A DNA stretch of 8,536 nt from Tannerella sp. (GTDB lineage Bacteria; Bacteroidota; Bacteroidia; Bacteroidales; Tannerellaceae): NCBI GenBank assembly GCA_031261145.1, contig JAISJX010000114.1, forward strand, positions 1 through 8,536. Reading direction: 5' to 3'. Under the pieces are notes generated by a model that did no database searches, had not been told where the DNA came from, and was given only the letters and a program-made list of their open reading frames with translations. Position numbers and translations under genes: made by a program. Positions within the stretch are counted from its first letter, which is position 1. The number at the start of each line of letters is the position of its first letter. Shown one piece after another: positions 6,076 to 8,536 of the stretch.

Positions 6076-6780
6076 ATGAAGAAAATCTTTTTTCTTCTGA
6101 CAGCGGCTTTCATCTGTGCGGATATTTCTGCGCAGGATGTGGTGATGCCCAAAAAAGACAAGGTGCTTAACTTTGGCATGAAGGTCGGTTTAAATTCGGC
6201 CTTACCTGTTTCGACGCATATCTCGGTGGACGGGATGACGATAGAGAATGCCCATGTATTGAATAAAGTAGGTTCTTTTGCCGGCGTGATGGCGCGTATC
6301 AATGTAGATCATTTCTTTTTGCAGCCGTCGGTTTTATGGAAACATACCAAGTGTAATTTTCTTTTTGATGCCGTGGAACCGCCTTCAGAGGAAAGGGGCA
6401 TAACGCCGACCTTTTCACAATCGTTAGTCATGCGGCTTAATTCGCTCGAAGCCCCGATAGTGTTGGGGTACGATATTGTCAAGGAAAATCCTTATTTACT
6501 GAGTTGTATGGCCGGTGTGAAGCTGAGGTACGACTACGATGTCCGGTTTTCGTCGAAGCAAACCTATATCGAATATCAAAGTATCACAACGCCCTATCAC
6601 CTTGCTATCTGTACGGCCTTTCAGGTGGTTATCGGACGAATCACTTTTGACGCCGGTTATGAGTTCGGAATCAGCCCGTTTCAATCCGATTTCATCTATA
6701 AGCAAAATCAGGTGGAACGCAACATGAGTCTCGATAGCCGGTTGAATGGATTGAATATATCGCTCGGACTTTTGTTTTGA
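6076..6780 (+). CDS. Small outer-membrane beta-barrel protein, PorT-like
   Basis: This 234-residue protein starts with a signal peptide, MKKIFFLLTAAFICADISA, with a likely signal peptidase I cut before Q20. The mature chain is built of alternating polar/hydrophobic strands separated by turns, for example FGMKVGLNSALP, AGVMARINVDHFFLQPSVLW, LEAPIVLGYDI, MAGVKLRYDYDV and ITFDAGYEFGISP. It ends in LNISLGLLF with the terminal phenylalanine typical of barrel proteins recognised by the BAM machinery. This fits the outer-membrane beta-barrel (PorT-like) families abundant in Bacteroidota. No enzymatic motif is present, and the specific role is unknown. It begins 4 nt after the flavin reductase stop, so it is probably co-transcribed and perhaps translationally coupled. 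A hairpin follows the stop, and the next gene is convergent. Confidence 0.8.
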   Translation: MKKIFFLLTAAFICADISAQDVVMPKKDKVLNFGMKVGLNSALPVSTHISVDGMTIENAHVLNKVGSFAGVMARINVDHFFLQPSVLWKHTKCNFLFDAVEPPSEERGITPTFSQSLVMRLNSLEAPIVLGYDIVKENPYLLSCMAGVKLRYDYDVRFSSKQTYIEYQSITTPYHLAICTAFQVVIGRITFDAGYEFGISPFQSDFIYKQNQVERNMSLDSRLNGLNISLGLLF

Positions 6781-6782
6781 GA

Positions 6783-6802
6783 ATGAGATGGGGCTGTCTC
6801 AT
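6783..6802. terminator. Possible bidirectional terminator hairpin between convergent genes
   Basis: ATGAGA (6783-6788) and TCTCAT (6797-6802) form a six-base-pair stem, extendable by one T-G wobble, around a G-rich loop in the 36-base gap between convergent genes. The T-tracts on both sides are weak (ATTTTA on plus, none obvious on minus). The location is more persuasive than the sequence. Confidence 0.42.
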
Positions 6803-6816
6803 ACGTATTTTACCTC

Positions 6817-7734
6817 CTACCCTTTTTTCTCCGCTTTCAGTTGAGCATACGATTTACTGGTCGTTACGACATAAACGCCGAGGAATACCAATACGGCGGA
6901 GACACCTTTTGCCCAACCGAAGGCGTCCATGCCCAATGCTACGGCAACAAACGATGAGACAATCGGTTGCAGATAGTTGTACATGCTAACAATGGTCGGA
7001 CGCAGATTTTTTTGTCCGATGGGTACGAGTAAATAGGAAAAAAAGGTTGCAAAAGCTACTACATAAATAATTCTCAGATAGATATCCACTGGTATCGCGG
7101 CATAATTCGTTGTGACAAGATCGTTCATACAGAAGGGCAAACAACAAACCGTTGCAAAAAGAAACATCCATTTCATCAGCGTTACAGGGCTATATTTAAG
7201 GATGATACGCTTAAAGGCAGTCAAATATAAAGCGAACGAAAGCGTACTTAACAGACACAATACATCTCCAACAATGCCCGCGCCTTTCTCTCCGGTCGTA
7301 TTTGAGTTGAGTATCAGCAACAAAGCCCCTGAAGCGCCAATCAATACTCCGACGGCTTTTTTCCACGTGACAGGCTCTTTCAGAAAAAACGCTGCCAGAA
7401 GCATGGTTATGATGGGGCCGGTGGTCGTAATGACCGACGCATCAATGGGGGTAGTACGTGAAAGGCCGACGATAAATGTCATCTGGGTCAGGAGAATACC
7501 GATCATAGAGGCGCCGAAAAGCCACAATAAATCACGGCGACCGACGTGTTCCTTTTTGGTAAAGAGGGAAACAATCCAAAAAAGCAAGGCAGCCCCGCCC
7601 ATCCGGTAAAAGGTCAGGGATAAAGCGGAAACCTCTCCATGCGCAAGAACCGCTTTGGCAATGGGCGTATTAACGCCAAAAACGATGTATGCCGCAAACA
7701 GTGAAATATGACCTTTGAAATTTTTATCTTCCAT
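6817..7734 (-). CDS. EamA / drug-metabolite transporter family permease
   Basis: This 305-residue inner-membrane protein has about ten hydrophobic segments in two repeated EamA halves. The first half runs from ISLFAAYIVFGVNTPIAKAV near the N terminus to EPVTWKKAVGVLIGASGALL around 119-138. The second runs from GIVGDVLCLLSTLSFALYL to YLQPIVSSFVAVALGM and AKGVSAVLVFLGVYVV. EPVTWKKAxGVLIGxxG ending the first half, and YLQPIVSSFVAxxLG in the second, are characteristic of the DMT superfamily. A short charged tail (KAEKKG) ends the chain. Family members export or import amino acids, sugars, nucleosides or other metabolites; nothing in the sequence fixes the substrate. The start codon is the CAT complement at 7732-7734, 18 nt downstream of a minus-strand -7 promoter element. 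It is convergent with the pyrimidine unit and divergent from the AlkZ-like gene. Confidence 0.9.
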   Translation of the reverse strand: MEDKNFKGHISLFAAYIVFGVNTPIAKAVLAHGEVSALSLTFYRMGGAALLFWIVSLFTKKEHVGRRDLLWLFGASMIGILLTQMTFIVGLSRTTPIDASVITTTGPIITMLLAAFFLKEPVTWKKAVGVLIGASGALLLILNSNTTGEKGAGIVGDVLCLLSTLSFALYLTAFKRIILKYSPVTLMKWMFLFATVCCLPFCMNDLVTTNYAAIPVDIYLRIIYVVAFATFFSYLLVPIGQKNLRPTIVSMYNYLQPIVSSFVAVALGMDAFGWAKGVSAVLVFLGVYVVTTSKSYAQLKAEKKG

Positions 7735-7752
7735 TACATTTTAGTTTGGGCG

Positions 7753-7760
7753 CAAAGGTA
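7753..7760 (-). promoter_or_regulatory. -7 promoter element for the EamA transporter gene
   Basis: Read on the minus strand, 7760-7753 is TACCTTTG, an exact Bacteroidota -7 element, 18 nt before the transporter ATG. No good -33 TTTG is found 18-21 nt upstream. On the plus strand, a degenerate TACGTTTA at 7873-7880 is the only candidate for the divergent gene. The 173-base intergenic region is AT-rich and otherwise without recognisable structure. Confidence 0.5.
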
Positions 7761-7907
7761 GTTATTCATCAAAGAACTTGTTTTAAAAATATTCAAAAAA
7801 ATTACTGTCCACAAATTTTGTCCTTAATGGCTATTCTTCGATTTCTGTAGATCACAATAAACCGCAAACAGTTACGTTTATTGAATACAGAATAAAAATC
7901 GTTTACA

Positions 7908-8536
7908 ATGGAAGTATCGGACATCATCTACATACGCCTGGCTAATCATCAATTGATTGGAACAGAGCTAAAAAAGCCTCACGAAATCGTTTCGTGGCTG
8001 GGGGCTGTGCAAGCCCAGAATTTTAACATGGCGAAGTGGGCAATCGGCGTCCGTCTGCCGGGAATTACGGATGGGGACGTGGAACAGGCTATCAATCAGG
8101 GTGAAATCATCCGGACTCATATTATGCGTCCGACATGGCATTTGGTAGCGAAGGACGATATACGCTGGATGCTCGAATTAACGGCGCCCCGTATCATTTC
8201 CGCCCTCAGGTCAAGCGATAAAATTCTGGAAATTACACCGGATGTGTTGAAAAAAGCCTACTCCATTATCGAAAAGAAATTGCAAAAGGGGATTCATCCG
8301 ACCCGTCAGGAAATAGGGAAAATGCTGACAGCAAACAAGATAAGCTGCGAAGATAGCAGACGGCTGAACCATATCATGTATCATGCAGAGTTGGACGGTT
8401 TTGTCTGCAACGGAACTATCCGGGGTAAACAACAGACTTATTGCCTTTTGGATGAAAAAGCGCCTAAAACGGGGGTTTTTCATAAGGAAGAAGCGTTGGA
8501 GAAGCTCGCCCGGAAATATTTCCAAAGCCACAGCCC
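7908..8536 (+). CDS. Winged-helix protein of the AlkZ/YcaQ DNA glycosylase superfamily (3' end outside window)
   Basis: The first 209 codons of a frame open to the window edge are visible. The protein belongs to the winged-helix DNA-binding (HTH_42) superfamily, which includes AlkZ and YcaQ, glycosylases that remove bulky or crosslinked alkylated bases from DNA. The N terminus shows IVSWLGAVQAQNF (27-39), then KWAIGVRLPGITDGDVEQAI, then IIRTHIMRPTWHLV (67-80) and DDIRWMLELTAPRI, the usual order in this family. The motif at 35-37 is QAQ, matching the catalytic QxQ of AlkZ rather than the QxD of YcaQ. A later segment, HPTRQEIGKML followed by YHAELDGFVCNG, fits a winged-helix unit. The ATG at 7908 is preceded by an A-rich leader. 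Family members usually have 350-400 residues, so nearly half is missing here. Membership is well supported; glycosylase activity and substrate are inferred. Confidence 0.82.
   Translation, partial: MEVSDIIYIRLANHQLIGTELKKPHEIVSWLGAVQAQNFNMAKWAIGVRLPGITDGDVEQAINQGEIIRTHIMRPTWHLVAKDDIRWMLELTAPRIISALRSSDKILEITPDVLKKAYSIIEKKLQKGIHPTRQEIGKMLTANKISCEDSRRLNHIMYHAELDGFVCNGTIRGKQQTYCLLDEKAPKTGVFHKEEALEKLARKYFQSHS

Noticed and set aside
7112..7609. Plus-strand open frame (165 codons) opposite the EamA transporter gene
   Set aside because: The minus-strand reading gives a clear ten-segment transporter with family motifs. The plus-strand translation is not protein-like.
8211..8531. Minus-strand open frame (106 codons) near the right edge
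   Set aside because: It lies opposite the AlkZ-like gene, whose plus-strand frame is uninterrupted to the window edge and matches a known family.
1..8536. CRISPR array, tRNA, rRNA, insertion sequence or integrase
   Set aside because: No regularly spaced repeats, tRNA-like cloverleaf, rRNA segment, transposase frame or terminal inverted repeats were seen on either strand.

Overview
The window looks like a chromosomal segment of a Bacteroidota organism, most likely from the order Bacteroidales. Three kinds of evidence point there. Copies of the Bacteroidota -7 promoter element TAnnTTTG sit just upstream of several starts (249-256, 1051-1058, 4051-4058, and on the minus strand 7760-7753). Start codons are preceded by A-rich leaders rather than strong Shine-Dalgarno sequences. 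The gene order pyrB-pyrI-flavin reductase is familiar from that order. Family and genus cannot be read from the sequence.

Layout. (1) Positions 1-890 are AT-rich and look accessory. They hold the broken end of a Hanks-type (eukaryotic-like) protein kinase that still has its HRD catalytic loop. It is followed by a compact toxin-first module: a PIN-domain (VapC-like) ribonuclease overlapping by 4 nt a 52-residue presumed antitoxin. (2) Positions 1050-4050 carry an M24 metallopeptidase (Xaa-Pro aminopeptidase type) with all five metal ligands, then an exported alkaline phosphatase, closed by a strong intrinsic terminator at 4011-4049. (3) Positions 4026-6780 form the pyrimidine cluster: a promoter partly embedded in the preceding terminator, pyrB, pyrI, an FMN-binding flavin reductase family protein, and a small outer-membrane beta-barrel protein. 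(4) Convergent to this is an EamA/DMT-family transporter on the minus strand (6817-7734). Divergent from the transporter, and running off the right edge, is a winged-helix protein of the AlkZ/YcaQ DNA glycosylase superfamily that carries a QxQ motif.

How the genes work together. PyrB and PyrI make the catalytic and regulatory chains of aspartate transcarbamoylase, the committed step of pyrimidine synthesis. PyrI keeps both its zinc cysteines and its effector-site residues, so an allosterically controlled holoenzyme is expected. The peptidase and phosphatase are probably co-transcribed and would act in nutrient scavenging. The rest is largely housekeeping. The parts most worth a second look are the kinase remnant, the reversed-order PIN module, the terminator/promoter overlap before pyrB, and the AlkZ-like protein.
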